A stretch of DNA of 64,000 nt from positions 1-64,000 of the forward strand of contig NZ_FOUG01000016.1 of NCBI RefSeq assembly GCF_900114785.1, in the 5' to 3' direction. Numbering within the stretch: the first letter of the stretch is position 1; the number at the start of each line of letters is the position of its first letter. The DNA is from Variovorax sp. OV329 (GTDB lineage Bacteria; Pseudomonadota; Gammaproteobacteria; Burkholderiales; Burkholderiaceae_C). The notes beneath the pieces are model-generated. The model saw nothing but the letters and a program-made list of their open reading frames with translations, was not told where the DNA came from and did not search any database. Made by a program: the position numbers and the translations under genes. Positions 49,567 to 59,064 of this stretch are shown here, one piece after another.

Positions 49567-51147
49567 CTAGGCCGCGCGGGCTGCGGGCCTTCTGGCCGCG
49601 CCGCCGGGCGTGCGGTCCCAGGTGCTGGGCGTCACGCCGCGTTCGCGCAGCTTGAATTTCTGGATCTTTCCGTTCTCGGTGCGGGGCAGTTCGTCCACCA
49701 CATCCACGTAACGCGGAATGGCGAAGTAAGGCAGGCGCGCCTCGCAGTAGCGGGCCAGCTCCTGCGGATCGATGCGCTCGCCAGGGCGCGCGATCAGCGA
49801 GGCCATCACCTCGTCTTCCGCCAGCTCGGACTGCACGGGAAATACCGCCACCGTGGCCACTGAAGGATGGCTCAGCAGCACCTGCTCCACTTCGTACGAA
49901 GAGATGTTCTCGCCGCGCCGGCGGATCGCGTCCTTGGTGCGGTCGATGAAGCGGAATGCGCCATCGGGCTCTCGCACCACGCGGTCGCCGGTGTGGAACC
50001 AGCCGTTGCGCCATGCCTCTTCGGTCTTGTCCGGCATGTTGAAGTAGCCGCTGGCGAAGACGAAGGGCTCGCTGGCGCGCAGCAGCAGCTCGCCCGCCTC
50101 GCCGTCCGGCAGCGCGCCGTCGTCTGCATCGCCCACGCGGGCCTCGAAGCCGGGCTGCAGCCAGCCCATCACGCCGCCGCGCGGCGCATCGGGGCGGCTG
50201 GCGATGACGAAGTTGGTTTCGGTGGAGCCGTAGCCTTCCAGCAACTGCACGCCGCAGCGCTGGCGGAAGGCCTGGCCGGCCGCGAGCGGCACGCCCGGGC
50301 CGAGGCCGATGCGCACGCGGTGGCCGCGCTCGCCCTCGCCTTCCGGCTGCGCCAGCAGGATCGGCACCATCGCGCCCAGCAGGTAGACCACGGTGGCCCC
50401 GCAGGCCTGCATGGCCGGCCAGAAGCCCGAGGCCGAGAAGCGCGGCAGGAACACCACCTCGGCGCCGGTCAGCGCTGCCTGCGCATAGGTGTTGAGCGCG
50501 TTGATGTGGAACAGCGGCAAGGTGGTGGCCAGCACGTCGCCGCCCTCCACGCCCAGGATGCGCGCGGTGTTCTCGCCCCACCAGTAGAACTGCGCATGCG
50601 GGCAGGTCACCCCCTTGGACGGTCCGGTGGTGCCCGAGGTATAGAGAATGGCCAGCAGGTCGCCAGGGCCCACGTCCGCCGCCTCGGCTTCGGGCACATC
50701 GGCCGCGTCCGGATAGCTGCCCTTCTCGCCCACCACCCAGGTGGTCTGCAGCGCGCACTGCGACAGGTCGGCAGCGTCCAGGCGCTCGACGAAGGCATCC
50801 TCGATCAGCAGCAGGCGTGCGCCACTGTTGGCCAGGAAATATTGGATCTGCGGCCCCATGGCGGCCGTGTTGATCGGCACCGCCGCCGCGCCCATCCAGC
50901 CGCAGGCCAGGAAGGTCTCCAGGCATTCGACACGGTTGCCGCACATGAGCGCCACACGGTCGCCGCGCTGCACGCCGGCGCGCTGCAGCAGCGCGGCGCG
51001 GCGCGCCACCTTCGACACGGCCTGCGCATGGGTCCAGCGCAGCTCGCCGATGGCCATGGCGGGCCGGTCGCCGAAGCGCGCGGCCTGCCGGCGCAGCATC
51101 CCGGGAATCGTGCGCCGCGCCGCCGGCAGGACGTCGTAGTCAGTCAT
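49567..51147 (-). CDS. AMP-forming acyl-CoA synthetase (CaiC-like)
   Basis: This 526-residue ANL-superfamily ligase has the P-loop ILYTSGTTGPSKGV, then LEGYGSTE, FHTGDRVVREPDGAFRFIDR (the Asp that binds ribose) and ENISSYEVE. The catalytic Lys lies in RTENGKIQKFKL. It activates a carboxylic acid to its CoA thioester. The ATG at 51147 overlaps the livF stop by eight bases; open frame upstream is not coding. Substrate is unknown; the Liv-type transporter in the same operon probably imports it. Confidence 0.92.
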   Translation of the reverse strand: MTDYDVLPAARRTIPGMLRRQAARFGDRPAMAIGELRWTHAQAVSKVARRAALLQRAGVQRGDRVALMCGNRVECLETFLACGWMGAAAVPINTAAMGPQIQYFLANSGARLLLIEDAFVERLDAADLSQCALQTTWVVGEKGSYPDAADVPEAEAADVGPGDLLAILYTSGTTGPSKGVTCPHAQFYWWGENTARILGVEGGDVLATTLPLFHINALNTYAQAALTGAEVVFLPRFSASGFWPAMQACGATVVYLLGAMVPILLAQPEGEGERGHRVRIGLGPGVPLAAGQAFRQRCGVQLLEGYGSTETNFVIASRPDAPRGGVMGWLQPGFEARVGDADDGALPDGEAGELLLRASEPFVFASGYFNMPDKTEEAWRNGWFHTGDRVVREPDGAFRFIDRTKDAIRRRGENISSYEVEQVLLSHPSVATVAVFPVQSELAEDEVMASLIARPGERIDPQELARYCEARLPYFAIPRYVDVVDELPRTENGKIQKFKLRERGVTPSTWDRTPGGAARRPAARAA

Positions 51148-51892
51148 CGTCGTGCGTGGCCCCGCCCAGGTAGGTGGCCTGCACGCGCGGGTCGCTTGCC
51201 AGTGATTGCGACTGCCCGTGCAGCGCGATCTCGCCGGTCTCCAGCACATAGCCTTCGTCCGAGCTCTCCAGTGCGGCACGCGCGTTCTGCTCCACCAGCA
51301 GGATGGAGACGCCGTCGTCGCGCAGCTTGCGCACGATCGTGAGGATGTCCCGCACGATCAGCGGCGCCAGGCCCAGGCTGGGTTCGTCCAGCATCAGCAG
51401 GCGCGGCTGCGACATCAGCGCGCGGCCTACCGCCAGCATCTGGCGCTCGCCGCCCGAGAGCGTGTTGGCCCGTTGCGAGCGGCGCTCGGCCAGGCGCGGG
51501 AAGCGCTCGTACACCCACTGCAGGCGCTTGCGCAGCGCGTCGCTGGACAAGCGCTTGGAATAGGCACCCAGCTGCAGGTTGTCGAGCACGGTGAGTTCGC
51601 CGAAGAGCTCGCGCTTCTCCGGCACCAGGCACAGGCCGCGCTCCACGCGCGCTTCCACGTCCAGGGTGTGCAGGTCCTCGCCTTCGAAGCGCAGCACGCC
51701 TTTGGAGGGCAACAGGCCCATGGCCGCGGCCAGCAGCGTGGTCTTGCCCGCGCCGTTGGGGCCGATCACCGAGATGATCTGGCCGGCATTGAGCGACAGC
51801 GACACGCCGCGCACCGCGTCCACTTGGCCGTAGGAAACATGCAGGTCGCCGATTTCCAGCATCGGCGTGCTCTTCTTGTCGTTGGCGCTCAT
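51140..51892 (-). CDS. livF: Branched-chain-amino-acid-type ABC ATPase LivF
   Basis: This 250-residue ATPase has Walker A IGPNGAGKTTLLAA, signature LSGGERQMLAVGRALM, Walker B RLLMLDEPSLGLAP and H-loop substitute LLVEQNAR, all standard for LivF. It overlaps the LivM-LivG fusion gene by four bases (ATGA). In catabolic loci of Burkholderiales these transporters often import aromatic acids rather than amino acids. Confidence 0.94.
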   Translation of the reverse strand: MSANDKKSTPMLEIGDLHVSYGQVDAVRGVSLSLNAGQIISVIGPNGAGKTTLLAAAMGLLPSKGVLRFEGEDLHTLDVEARVERGLCLVPEKRELFGELTVLDNLQLGAYSKRLSSDALRKRLQWVYERFPRLAERRSQRANTLSGGERQMLAVGRALMSQPRLLMLDEPSLGLAPLIVRDILTIVRKLRDDGVSILLVEQNARAALESSDEGYVLETGEIALHGQSQSLASDPRVQATYLGGATHDDD

Positions 51893-53742
51893 GCCACGCT
51901 CCCCAGGTAGGCGGCCTGCACACGCTCGTCGGCGCGCACCGCGGCCGGCACGCCCTCCACGAGCTTGGAGCCGAAGTTCATCACCACCAGGCGGTCCACC
52001 AGCCTCATCACGAAGTCCATGTCGTGTTCGACGATGAGGATGGTCACGCCCTCCTCGCGCAGCTTGCGCAGCAGGTCGCCCAGCGCCATCTTCTCCTTGC
52101 GGCGCAGGCCGGCGGCGGGTTCGTCCAGCACCAGCAGCACCGGGTCGGCGGCCAGCGCGCGAGCAATCTCCAGGATGCGCTGCGTGCCCAGCGGCAGGCT
52201 GCCCGCCAGCTCGTCGGCGCGGTCGCCCAGGCCGATGCGGTCCAGCTGGCGCCTGGCCTCGTGCAGGATCTGGCGCTCTTCCTCGCGGTCCAGGCGCAGG
52301 CCGGCCTTGAGCATGCCCGAGCGGGTGCGCGAATGCGCGCCCAGCGCCACGTTGTCCAGCAGGCTCATGTGCGGGCGCAGCTTCACGTGCTGGAAGGTGC
52401 GCGCCAGGCCCAGCCGGGCCACGTCGCGCTGCGGCATGCCGGCGATGTCGCGCTCCAGGAAGCGCACCTTGCCCGAGCTCATGGGCAGCGTGCAGGTCAG
52501 CAGGTTGAACATGGTCGACTTGCCCGCGCCGTTAGGGCCGATGAGGCCCACGATCTCGCCCGCGTTCACGTCGAAGCTCACGTCGTTCACCGCCACCAGG
52601 CCGCCGAAGCGCTTGACGACGCCCTGCACCGACAGGATCTGCGTGCCGCGCCTGGGCAGCTCGCGGTGCGCCAGCGGCGCGGCAGGCTCGCCCAGCTTGT
52701 CGGCCGACTGCGGTGCCTGCAGCCGCCCCTTGGTGATGCGGCGCAGGAAGCCCATCAGGCCGCCGCGCGCGAAGTGCAGCAGCAGGATGAACAGCGCAGC
52801 GAAGGTGATCGCCTCGAGCTGGCCGGCACGCTGCGTGAGCAGCGGCAGCACGTCCTGCAGCGCGTTCTTGGCCACCAGCACCAGGGCCGCACCCACCACC
52901 GCGCCCGCCAGCTGGCCGAGTCCGCCGGCCACCGCCATCAGCAGGTACTCGATGCTGGCGCGCACGTCGAAGGGCGCCGGGCTCACGAAGCGGTTCATGT
53001 GCGCGTAGAGCCAGCCGGCCAGGCCCGCCAGGATGGCGGCCAGCACGAACAGCGACAGGCGCACCTTGTAGGCATCCGCGCCCACGCTGGCCAGCAGGAT
53101 CGAGCCGCCGCGCAGGCTGCGGATGGCACGGCCCGGCCGCGAGGCCATCAGGTTGTAGCTGAACAGGAAGGCCAGCCCCACGATGAGCCAGATCAGGTAG
53201 TACATGGACCGCGCGTCCGCCAGCGAGAAGCTGCCGATGGACAGTGGCGGAATGTTCGAGAGGCCCGTGTGCCGGCCCAGCGCATCCACGTTGCCGAACA
53301 GCATCGCGATGGACAGCCCCCAGGCGATGGTCGACAGCGGCAGGAAGTGCCCGCCCAGCCGCAGCGTCAGCATGCCGATGGCCAGCGCCGACAGGCCGGT
53401 GAGCGCCAGCGCGAAGGCCAGGCCGATCCAGGGCGACATGCCGTGCGCGGTCGTCAGCCAGGCCGTGGAATAGGCCGCGATGCCCACGAAGGCCGCCTGC
53501 CCGAAGGAGGTGGCTCCGCCCACGCCAGTGAGCAGCACCAGCCCCAGCGCCACCAGGGTGCCGATGCCGATGTCGTTGAGCAGCGAGACGCTGAAGTTGC
53601 CCAGCACCAGCGGGGCCAGCGCAATCGCGGCGACGACCAGCGCGATCAGCATTCGGAAGCGGGAGATTCGATTCATCTTGTTTTCTCCCCCGGCTTTTGT
53701 GTCGGGCACCATGCCCTGTACAGGCGGTTGTACGGCGCTCAT
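51889..53742 (-). CDS. Fused Liv-type permease (LivM) and ATPase (LivG)
   Basis: Of 617 residues, the first ~335 are a LivM permease (NDIGIGTLVALGLVLLTGVG, GQAAFVGIAAYSTAWL, EYLLMAVAGGLGQLAGAVVG). A linker leads into a LivG ATPase with Walker A IGPNGAGKSTMFNLL, TFQHVKL, the shifted signature LPLGTQRILEIARALA, Walker B VLLVLDEPAAGL and H-loop VEHDMDFV. The ATG at 53742 overlaps the livH stop (ATGA). An internal ATG at 53676 with GGGGGAG upstream gives a more typical LivM N-terminus and may be the real start. Confidence 0.92.
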   Translation of the reverse strand: MSAVQPPVQGMVPDTKAGGENKMNRISRFRMLIALVVAAIALAPLVLGNFSVSLLNDIGIGTLVALGLVLLTGVGGATSFGQAAFVGIAAYSTAWLTTAHGMSPWIGLAFALALTGLSALAIGMLTLRLGGHFLPLSTIAWGLSIAMLFGNVDALGRHTGLSNIPPLSIGSFSLADARSMYYLIWLIVGLAFLFSYNLMASRPGRAIRSLRGGSILLASVGADAYKVRLSLFVLAAILAGLAGWLYAHMNRFVSPAPFDVRASIEYLLMAVAGGLGQLAGAVVGAALVLVAKNALQDVLPLLTQRAGQLEAITFAALFILLLHFARGGLMGFLRRITKGRLQAPQSADKLGEPAAPLAHRELPRRGTQILSVQGVVKRFGGLVAVNDVSFDVNAGEIVGLIGPNGAGKSTMFNLLTCTLPMSSGKVRFLERDIAGMPQRDVARLGLARTFQHVKLRPHMSLLDNVALGAHSRTRSGMLKAGLRLDREEERQILHEARRQLDRIGLGDRADELAGSLPLGTQRILEIARALAADPVLLVLDEPAAGLRRKEKMALGDLLRKLREEGVTILIVEHDMDFVMRLVDRLVVMNFGSKLVEGVPAAVRADERVQAAYLGSVA

Positions 53743-54794
53743 TGGTCCACCTCTTCTTCGTCTTCATCCGCATGCACGGTGAGGAAGCTGCGCAGCATCA
53801 GCACCGGGATCAGCAGGCTGAACACGATCACGTCCTTGAGCGCGCCGCTCCAGAACGACGCGAAGCTTTCCACCAGGCCCACGGCGATGGCGCCGACGGC
53901 CGTCATCGGGTAGCTCACCAGGCCGCCGATGATGGCGGCCACAAAGGCCTTCAGTCCGATGATGAAGCCCGAGTCGTAGTACATGGTGGTGACCGGTGCG
54001 ATCAGCACGCCGATCAGGCCCGCCAGCAGCGAAGCGCTGCCATAGGCCAGCATGGCGGTGCGCGCCGGGCGGATGCCCACCAGCCGCGCGCCCACGCGGT
54101 TCACCGCCGTGGCGCGCAGCGCCTTGCCGGCCACCGTGCGCTCGAACACCAGGAAGAACAGGCCGCTGAGCACGATGGCCGAGGCCACCATCAGCATCAC
54201 CTGCCCGCTCACCGTGAAGCCGTCGCCCAGGGCGAGCGTGCCGCTGGCCAGCGGCGCGGTGCGCGAGCCTTCGGGGCCGAAGAACAGCAGGCCCAGGCCC
54301 GACAGCAGGAAGTGCAGCGCCAGCGAGACGATCAGCAGCACCAGCACCGAGGCATCGGCGATGGGCTGGTAGACCACGCGCGCCAGCAGCGGCGCGATGG
54401 GCACCACCAGCAGCACGGTGGCCACGATCTGCAGCGAGGCCGGCACGCCGGCGCGCGCCGCCAGCCAGGCCAGCAGGCACGGTACGGCGGGAAGCACGCC
54501 CCACAGCAGGAGCGCCTTCGGAATCTGCCGTTGCTCGCCGCGGCGGATCAGCGACCCCACCTCGGTGAGCAAGGCCAGCACCGCCAGCGTCAGCACCAGG
54601 CCGATGGTGGGCGGCATGCGGTTCGTTTCGAACGCCGCCAGCGTCAGCGCGGCAAAAGCCGCCACGTCGCCGAAGGGCACGAAGACCACGCGCGTCACCG
54701 AGAAGATGAGCACCAGTCCCAGGCCGGCGAGCAAGTAAACGGCACCGTTCGCCAGGCCATCGATGCCCAGGATGAGTGCCACGTCCCATGTCAT
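53739..54794 (-). CDS. livH: Liv-type ABC permease LivH
   Basis: This 351-residue permease is slightly longer than usual (about 290-310), with extra hydrophobic segments near 75-150. It contains GLANGAVYLLAGLGLVLIFS, KALRATAVNRVGARLVGIRP (the loop that docks on the ATPase) and YYDSGFIIGLKAFVAAIIGG. The C-terminal tail is strongly acidic (ADEDEEEVDQ). It follows the first LivK-type gene by 44 bases and overlaps the LivM-LivG gene. Confidence 0.92.
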   Translation of the reverse strand: MTWDVALILGIDGLANGAVYLLAGLGLVLIFSVTRVVFVPFGDVAAFAALTLAAFETNRMPPTIGLVLTLAVLALLTEVGSLIRRGEQRQIPKALLLWGVLPAVPCLLAWLAARAGVPASLQIVATVLLVVPIAPLLARVVYQPIADASVLVLLIVSLALHFLLSGLGLLFFGPEGSRTAPLASGTLALGDGFTVSGQVMLMVASAIVLSGLFFLVFERTVAGKALRATAVNRVGARLVGIRPARTAMLAYGSASLLAGLIGVLIAPVTTMYYDSGFIIGLKAFVAAIIGGLVSYPMTAVGAIAVGLVESFASFWSGALKDVIVFSLLIPVLMLRSFLTVHADEDEEEVDQ

Positions 54795-54838
54795 TGCAAA
54801 TCCTCTCGTGAGTCAGGTCGTTGCGTCTGTGATCACGC

Positions 54839-56002
54839 TCAGGGAGCGAGCTTCCACTGGCCGTTGTCCAGTTTGACGATCACCCGGGCGCGGTCGTCCA
54901 CGCCGTACAGGTTCCCCGGCTTGAAGCTGTAGACGCCATGCACGCCCACCACCTCCTTGGTGGAGAAGATGGCGTCGCGCAGCGAAGCGCGGAATTCCGG
55001 CGTGCCGGGCTCGCCCTTGGCGCGCGCGGCGGCGTCGGCGAAGACCATCCAGCCGTCGAAGGAGTAGGCCGAGAAGGCGTCCGAGGTGGGCGCGTTGTTG
55101 ACCTTCTGGAAGGCGTTGCGGAAGTCCAGGCCGATCTTCCTGGTCGGGTAGTCGGCCGGCAGTTGCTCGGCCACGATGATCGGGCCGGTGGGCATCAGCG
55201 CGCCCTGACCCGAGGGGCCGGCCACGCGCACGAAGTCGGGGTTGATCAGGCCGTGCTGGCCGTAGATGCCGCCCTTGTAGCCGCGCTCCTGCAGCGCCAG
55301 GAAGGGCAGCGCGCCGGGCGTGCCCGCGCCGCCGGTCATCACCGCGTCGGGCTTGAGGGCCACGATCTTCAGCACCTGGCCGGTGACCGAGGCATCGGCG
55401 CGCGCATAGCGCTCGTTGCTCACCACCTTGATGCCGGCCTTGGCGGTGGCCTTGTTGAGCGCGTCGTAGACCAGGTCGCCCCAGGCGTCGGTGAAGCCGA
55501 TGTAGCCCACCGTCTTCACGTTGTTGCGGACCATGCGGTCCACCACCGCGTCCACCATGAGCTGCGTGGGCTGCGCCACCGTCACCACCCATGGGTTGTC
55601 GGCCGGGTCGAGCGCGATCGGCGTCAGGCCGATCATGGGCGTCTTGGTTTCCTTGGCCACCTGTGCCATGGCGATGGCGGCGGGCACGCCGGAGGTGCCC
55701 ATGATGATGTCGACCTTCTCTTCCTCGATCAGCTTGCGCGCGTTGCGCCCGGCGGTGGTGGGGTCGCTGCCGTCGTCCAGCACCACGAGCTGCACCTTGC
55801 GGCCGTTGATCTCGCCCTTGTAGGCCTGCGCTGCCGCCATGCCCTTGGAGTAAGGCACGCCCAGCGAGGAGTTGGGCCCGGAGAGCGAGACGCTCAGCCC
55901 CACCTTCAGGTCCGCAGCGAGCGCGGCGGATGCGGCGGCGGCCATCACGGCCAGGGCGACCGCGCAGCGGGTCAGGGACTTCGTCATCAAGCTCTTCATC
56001 AC
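54839..56002 (-). CDS. Liv-type ABC substrate-binding protein (copy 1, next to livH)
   Basis: This 387-residue periplasmic binding protein has a signal peptide ending AALAA. It then has LKVGLSVSLSGPNSSLGVPY, LVVLDDGSDPTTAGRNARKL and IMGTSGVPAAIAMAQVA. These blocks are strongly shared with the paralogues at 57912-59057 and 59065-60225. It belongs to the LivK/Leu-Ile-Val-binding family, whose ligands include aromatic acids. It lies directly upstream of livH, so it is the most likely cognate receptor. Start may be the second Met. Confidence 0.92.
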   Translation of the reverse strand: MMKSLMTKSLTRCAVALAVMAAAASAALAADLKVGLSVSLSGPNSSLGVPYSKGMAAAQAYKGEINGRKVQLVVLDDGSDPTTAGRNARKLIEEEKVDIIMGTSGVPAAIAMAQVAKETKTPMIGLTPIALDPADNPWVVTVAQPTQLMVDAVVDRMVRNNVKTVGYIGFTDAWGDLVYDALNKATAKAGIKVVSNERYARADASVTGQVLKIVALKPDAVMTGGAGTPGALPFLALQERGYKGGIYGQHGLINPDFVRVAGPSGQGALMPTGPIIVAEQLPADYPTRKIGLDFRNAFQKVNNAPTSDAFSAYSFDGWMVFADAAARAKGEPGTPEFRASLRDAIFSTKEVVGVHGVYSFKPGNLYGVDDRARVIVKLDNGQWKLAP

Positions 56003-56056
56003 GGGGCTCCTCGATGGGTTGGTTTCGATGGCTGAAAAGAAGGAAAGAAAGGCAGA

Positions 56057-56560
56057 TCAGATGAACAGTTGCACCGCAGGCAATGCACGTTCCGCGCCCA
56101 GCAGGTCCACGCGCTTTTGCTGCATGCGCAGGCCCTCGGGGGTGCGCACCAGCAGGTGGCGGTAGCTGCCGGCCAGCATCAGCTGCTCTTCGCCGCGTGC
56201 CTCGATGTAGAGGAATGGCGTGCGCAGCACGGCAGTGCCGGCCTGCTCGTCCACGTCCTCGACGCGCGAGATCTGCAGCACGTGCTGGCAGCGGCTGGGC
56301 GGATGCTGCGAATGGGCGCGCGAGTCGCGCAGGCGCTGGATGCGCAGCTGCAGCAGCAGCCGGTCCTCGTAGGCGATGGAGTTGTGCGAATGCACGTCTT
56401 CCTGGAAGCGGCCCAGCAACGGCACCCAGTAGCGGCCGTCCTCGGTGAAGAGGTCCAGCCATTGCTCGTACTGGCCTTCGTCGAGCAGCGCCGCCTCCTG
56501 CGCGACGAAGTCGCACAGGGCCGTCTCGCGCAGCAGCGGATCGCTCGGCACGCCGGTCAT
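56057..56560 (-). CDS. Aromatic ring-hydroxylating dioxygenase, small (beta) subunit
   Basis: This 167-residue protein has the NTF2-like fold of beta subunits: LCDFVAQEAALLDEGQYEQW, LFTEDGRYWVPL, SIAYEDRLLLQLRIQRL and a C-terminal FIYxExRG-like FLYIEARGEEQLMLAGSYRH. It overlaps the alpha-subunit gene by four bases and forms an alpha-beta oxygenase with it. The beta subunit is mostly structural. Confidence 0.92.
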   Translation of the reverse strand: MTGVPSDPLLRETALCDFVAQEAALLDEGQYEQWLDLFTEDGRYWVPLLGRFQEDVHSHNSIAYEDRLLLQLRIQRLRDSRAHSQHPPSRCQHVLQISRVEDVDEQAGTAVLRTPFLYIEARGEEQLMLAGSYRHLLVRTPEGLRMQQKRVDLLGAERALPAVQLFI

Positions 56561-57885
56561 GCGGTGGCTCCCATGCGCAAGGTCATGAAATCGGCCCAGG
56601 CCCGGAACTGATTGCGCATCAGCAGTTCACTGGTGCCATTGACGTCCTGCGGTGCCAGCTCCCCCGCGCCATCGGGGCCGGGGCGGTGGTCGCGGTGCAG
56701 GCTGATCCATTCGTTGCCCTCGGCCTTCAGGCCCTTCTGCATGCTCTCGAAGAGGTGCACGTCGTCGTGCGCCACCACCGACATGGGCGAGAAGACCAGG
56801 CGGTTGTAGCTCAAGGCCCGCTCGAAAAGTAATTCGGGTGCACCCTCGGCCCGGAAGGCCCAGGCCTCCACCAGGGTGCGGTTGGCGGCCAGCGGCCGGA
56901 TCACGCGGATGGCCTGCGGCGAGCCCTTGACCGAAAGGCTGGGGAAGAGCACTGAGTTCTGCGGCGAGCGCGTGAGGATCTGCGTGGCCTTTTCCTCGCC
57001 ATGGGCGGCGCGCATGGCGTCCTCGTAGTCGCCCAGGCGCGCGTAGCTGGAGTGGATGGAAAAGCGCGTGCCCAGCACGCTGTGGCCGTGCGGCAGCACA
57101 CGGCCGCCCATGTTGTCGAAGAACTCGTAGCCGGCGCCGAAGGGCAGGATCTGCTCCATGGCCATCGGCTTGGGCGCATCCGGTGCCTTGTCGGCCCACA
57201 GCGCATTGGCGGCGCGGGTGGCCGACTCGTGCGTGGACAGCGGATGCACCGTGTCGTTGATGTTCTCCAGGTACATCTTCCAGTTGCAATGGATGATGTT
57301 GCGCATGGCGCCGCCGGCAAGGGTCAGCTTTCCTACCGGCGAGCGGTCGACCAGGTTGTCGATGGACTGCAGCGCCTCGCCGAAGTAGTCCTCGAAGGAC
57401 CGGCCCTGCGAGGACAGGCGCACGAAGACGAAGTCGCGGTAGACGGCCACGCCGGGCACCGCGCTCAGGCCCTGCCCCGACTCGCACTCCTTCAGGCGCG
57501 TGCCCTCGTAGCCGGCCTTGATCGGAACGGCCAGTGGCGAGCCGTCCAGCTTGTACGACCAGGCGTGGTAGGGGCAGCGGAAGAACTTGCCGGTGTTGCC
57601 GCAGCTGTCGCTCACCAGCTGCGAGCCCTTGTGGGCGCAGCGGTTGAACATCACGCGGATGCCGCCGTCGGCCTGCCGCACCATCATGAGCGGCCGGCCG
57701 GCGATGTCCTGCGTCAGGTAGTCGCCCGCGTTGGGCACCTGGCTGGCATGGCCCAGGTAGGTCCAGGTGTTGGCGAAGAAGTGTTCCTGCTCCAGCTCGA
57801 ACAGCTCCTGGCTCAGGTACAGGTCGCGGTGCACGCGGTCCTCCTGCACCAGGGCGCGGATGCGTTCGGGCTGTTCACGGTACAT
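56557..57885 (-). CDS. Aromatic ring-hydroxylating dioxygenase, large (alpha) subunit
   Basis: This 442-residue protein has a Rieske [2Fe-2S] site with C83-x-H85 and C104-x-x-H107 (NRCAHKGSQL, FFRCPYHAW). The mononuclear iron site lies in ENINDTVHPLSTHES, with D211, H214 and H219; D211 is the bridging residue for electron transfer. It adds oxygen to an aromatic ring using electrons from a ferredoxin or reductase. Neither is encoded in the window, so redox partners must come from elsewhere. The substrate cannot be read from sequence; salicylate-, anthranilate- or phthalate-like acids are possible. Confidence 0.94.
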   Translation of the reverse strand: MYREQPERIRALVQEDRVHRDLYLSQELFELEQEHFFANTWTYLGHASQVPNAGDYLTQDIAGRPLMMVRQADGGIRVMFNRCAHKGSQLVSDSCGNTGKFFRCPYHAWSYKLDGSPLAVPIKAGYEGTRLKECESGQGLSAVPGVAVYRDFVFVRLSSQGRSFEDYFGEALQSIDNLVDRSPVGKLTLAGGAMRNIIHCNWKMYLENINDTVHPLSTHESATRAANALWADKAPDAPKPMAMEQILPFGAGYEFFDNMGGRVLPHGHSVLGTRFSIHSSYARLGDYEDAMRAAHGEEKATQILTRSPQNSVLFPSLSVKGSPQAIRVIRPLAANRTLVEAWAFRAEGAPELLFERALSYNRLVFSPMSVVAHDDVHLFESMQKGLKAEGNEWISLHRDHRPGPDGAGELAPQDVNGTSELLMRNQFRAWADFMTLRMGATA

Positions 57886-57911
57886 GGTCGTTCGCCTCGT
57901 TCAGGACGCGC

Positions 57912-59057
57912 TTACTGGGCCAGCTTCCACTGGCCCTTTTCGATGCGCACGATCACGACCGCGCGCTGGTCCGAGCCATAGCGGTCGTCCGCCTTGAAGT
58001 TGTAGACGCCGTGCGTGCCCACCAGCTCCTTGGTGGAGACGATGGCATCGCGCAGCGCCGTCTTGTAGGCCGGTGTGCCCGGCTCGCCCTTGGCGCGCGC
58101 GGCGGCATCGGCCAGCAACAGGTAGGCGTCGTAGGTGTAGGAAGAAAAGGCGTCGGTGGGCGCCGCGCCGTTGGTCTTCTGGTAGCTGCTGCGGAAGGCC
58201 ATGGAGACCTTCTTGATCGGGTTGCTGTCGGGCAGCTGGTCGGCCACCAGCACCGGGCCGCTGGGCACCTGCAGGCCTTCGATGGAAGCACCGCCCACGC
58301 GCACGAAGTCGGCGTTGATGAGGCCGTGCGTGCCGTAGATCTGGCCCTTGTAGCCGCGCTCCTGCAATGCAAGGTAGGGCAGAGCGCCAGGCGTGCCGGA
58401 GTTGCCGGCGAACACCGCGTCGGGCCGCTGCGCCACGATCTTCAGAACCTGGCCCGCCACCGACGAATCGGAGCGTGCATAGCGCTCGTTGGCGACGATC
58501 TTGATGCCGGCCGGCTCGGCGCTCTTGGCCAGCGAGTCGTAGGCCAGGTCGCCCAGCGCGTCGGAGAAGCCGATGAAGGCCACCGTCTTCACGCCGGCCT
58601 TCTTCATGCGCTCGACCACGGCCGCCACCATCAGCGGGAAGGGCTGCGAGACGGTCACCGTCCACGCGCCCTCGGGGCCGGGAATGACCACCGGCGTGGG
58701 CGAGATCAGCGGCGTGCCGGTTTCCTTGGCCACCGCGGCGATGGCCATGGCGCCGGGCACGCCCGAGGTGCCGATGAGCACGTCCACCTTGTCGTCCACC
58801 ACCAGCTTGCGGGCGTTGCGGCCGGCGGTGGTCGGGTCGGAGGCGTCGTCCAGCACGATCAGCTCGACCTTGCGGCCGGCGATGGTGGGCTTCTCTGCGA
58901 TGGCCGCGCGGATACCCTTCTCGTACGGGATGCCCAGCGCGGCCACGGGGCCGGATAGCGAGCTGATGAAGCCGATCTTGATGGTGTCGGCGGCGAAGGC
59001 CTGCGCGGCGGCCAGGGCGGTCGCGGCGAGCGCGAGGAGCTTGTACTTGGTCTTCAT
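57912..59057 (-). CDS. Liv-type ABC substrate-binding protein (copy 2)
   Basis: This 381-residue paralogue has a signal peptide ending AQAFA. It contains IKIGFISSLSGPVAALGIPY, LIVLDDASDPTTAGRNARKL and LIGTSGVPGAMAIAAVA. Seven bases separate it from the stop of copy 3 and 26 from the dioxygenase alpha gene downstream, so all are one transcript. Sequence differences from copies 1 and 3 around the hinge (SPTPVVIPGPEGAWT) suggest a different ligand preference. Confidence 0.92.
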   Translation of the reverse strand: MKTKYKLLALAATALAAAQAFAADTIKIGFISSLSGPVAALGIPYEKGIRAAIAEKPTIAGRKVELIVLDDASDPTTAGRNARKLVVDDKVDVLIGTSGVPGAMAIAAVAKETGTPLISPTPVVIPGPEGAWTVTVSQPFPLMVAAVVERMKKAGVKTVAFIGFSDALGDLAYDSLAKSAEPAGIKIVANERYARSDSSVAGQVLKIVAQRPDAVFAGNSGTPGALPYLALQERGYKGQIYGTHGLINADFVRVGGASIEGLQVPSGPVLVADQLPDSNPIKKVSMAFRSSYQKTNGAAPTDAFSSYTYDAYLLLADAAARAKGEPGTPAYKTALRDAIVSTKELVGTHGVYNFKADDRYGSDQRAVVIVRIEKGQWKLAQ

Positions 59058-59064
59058 GTGCTTC

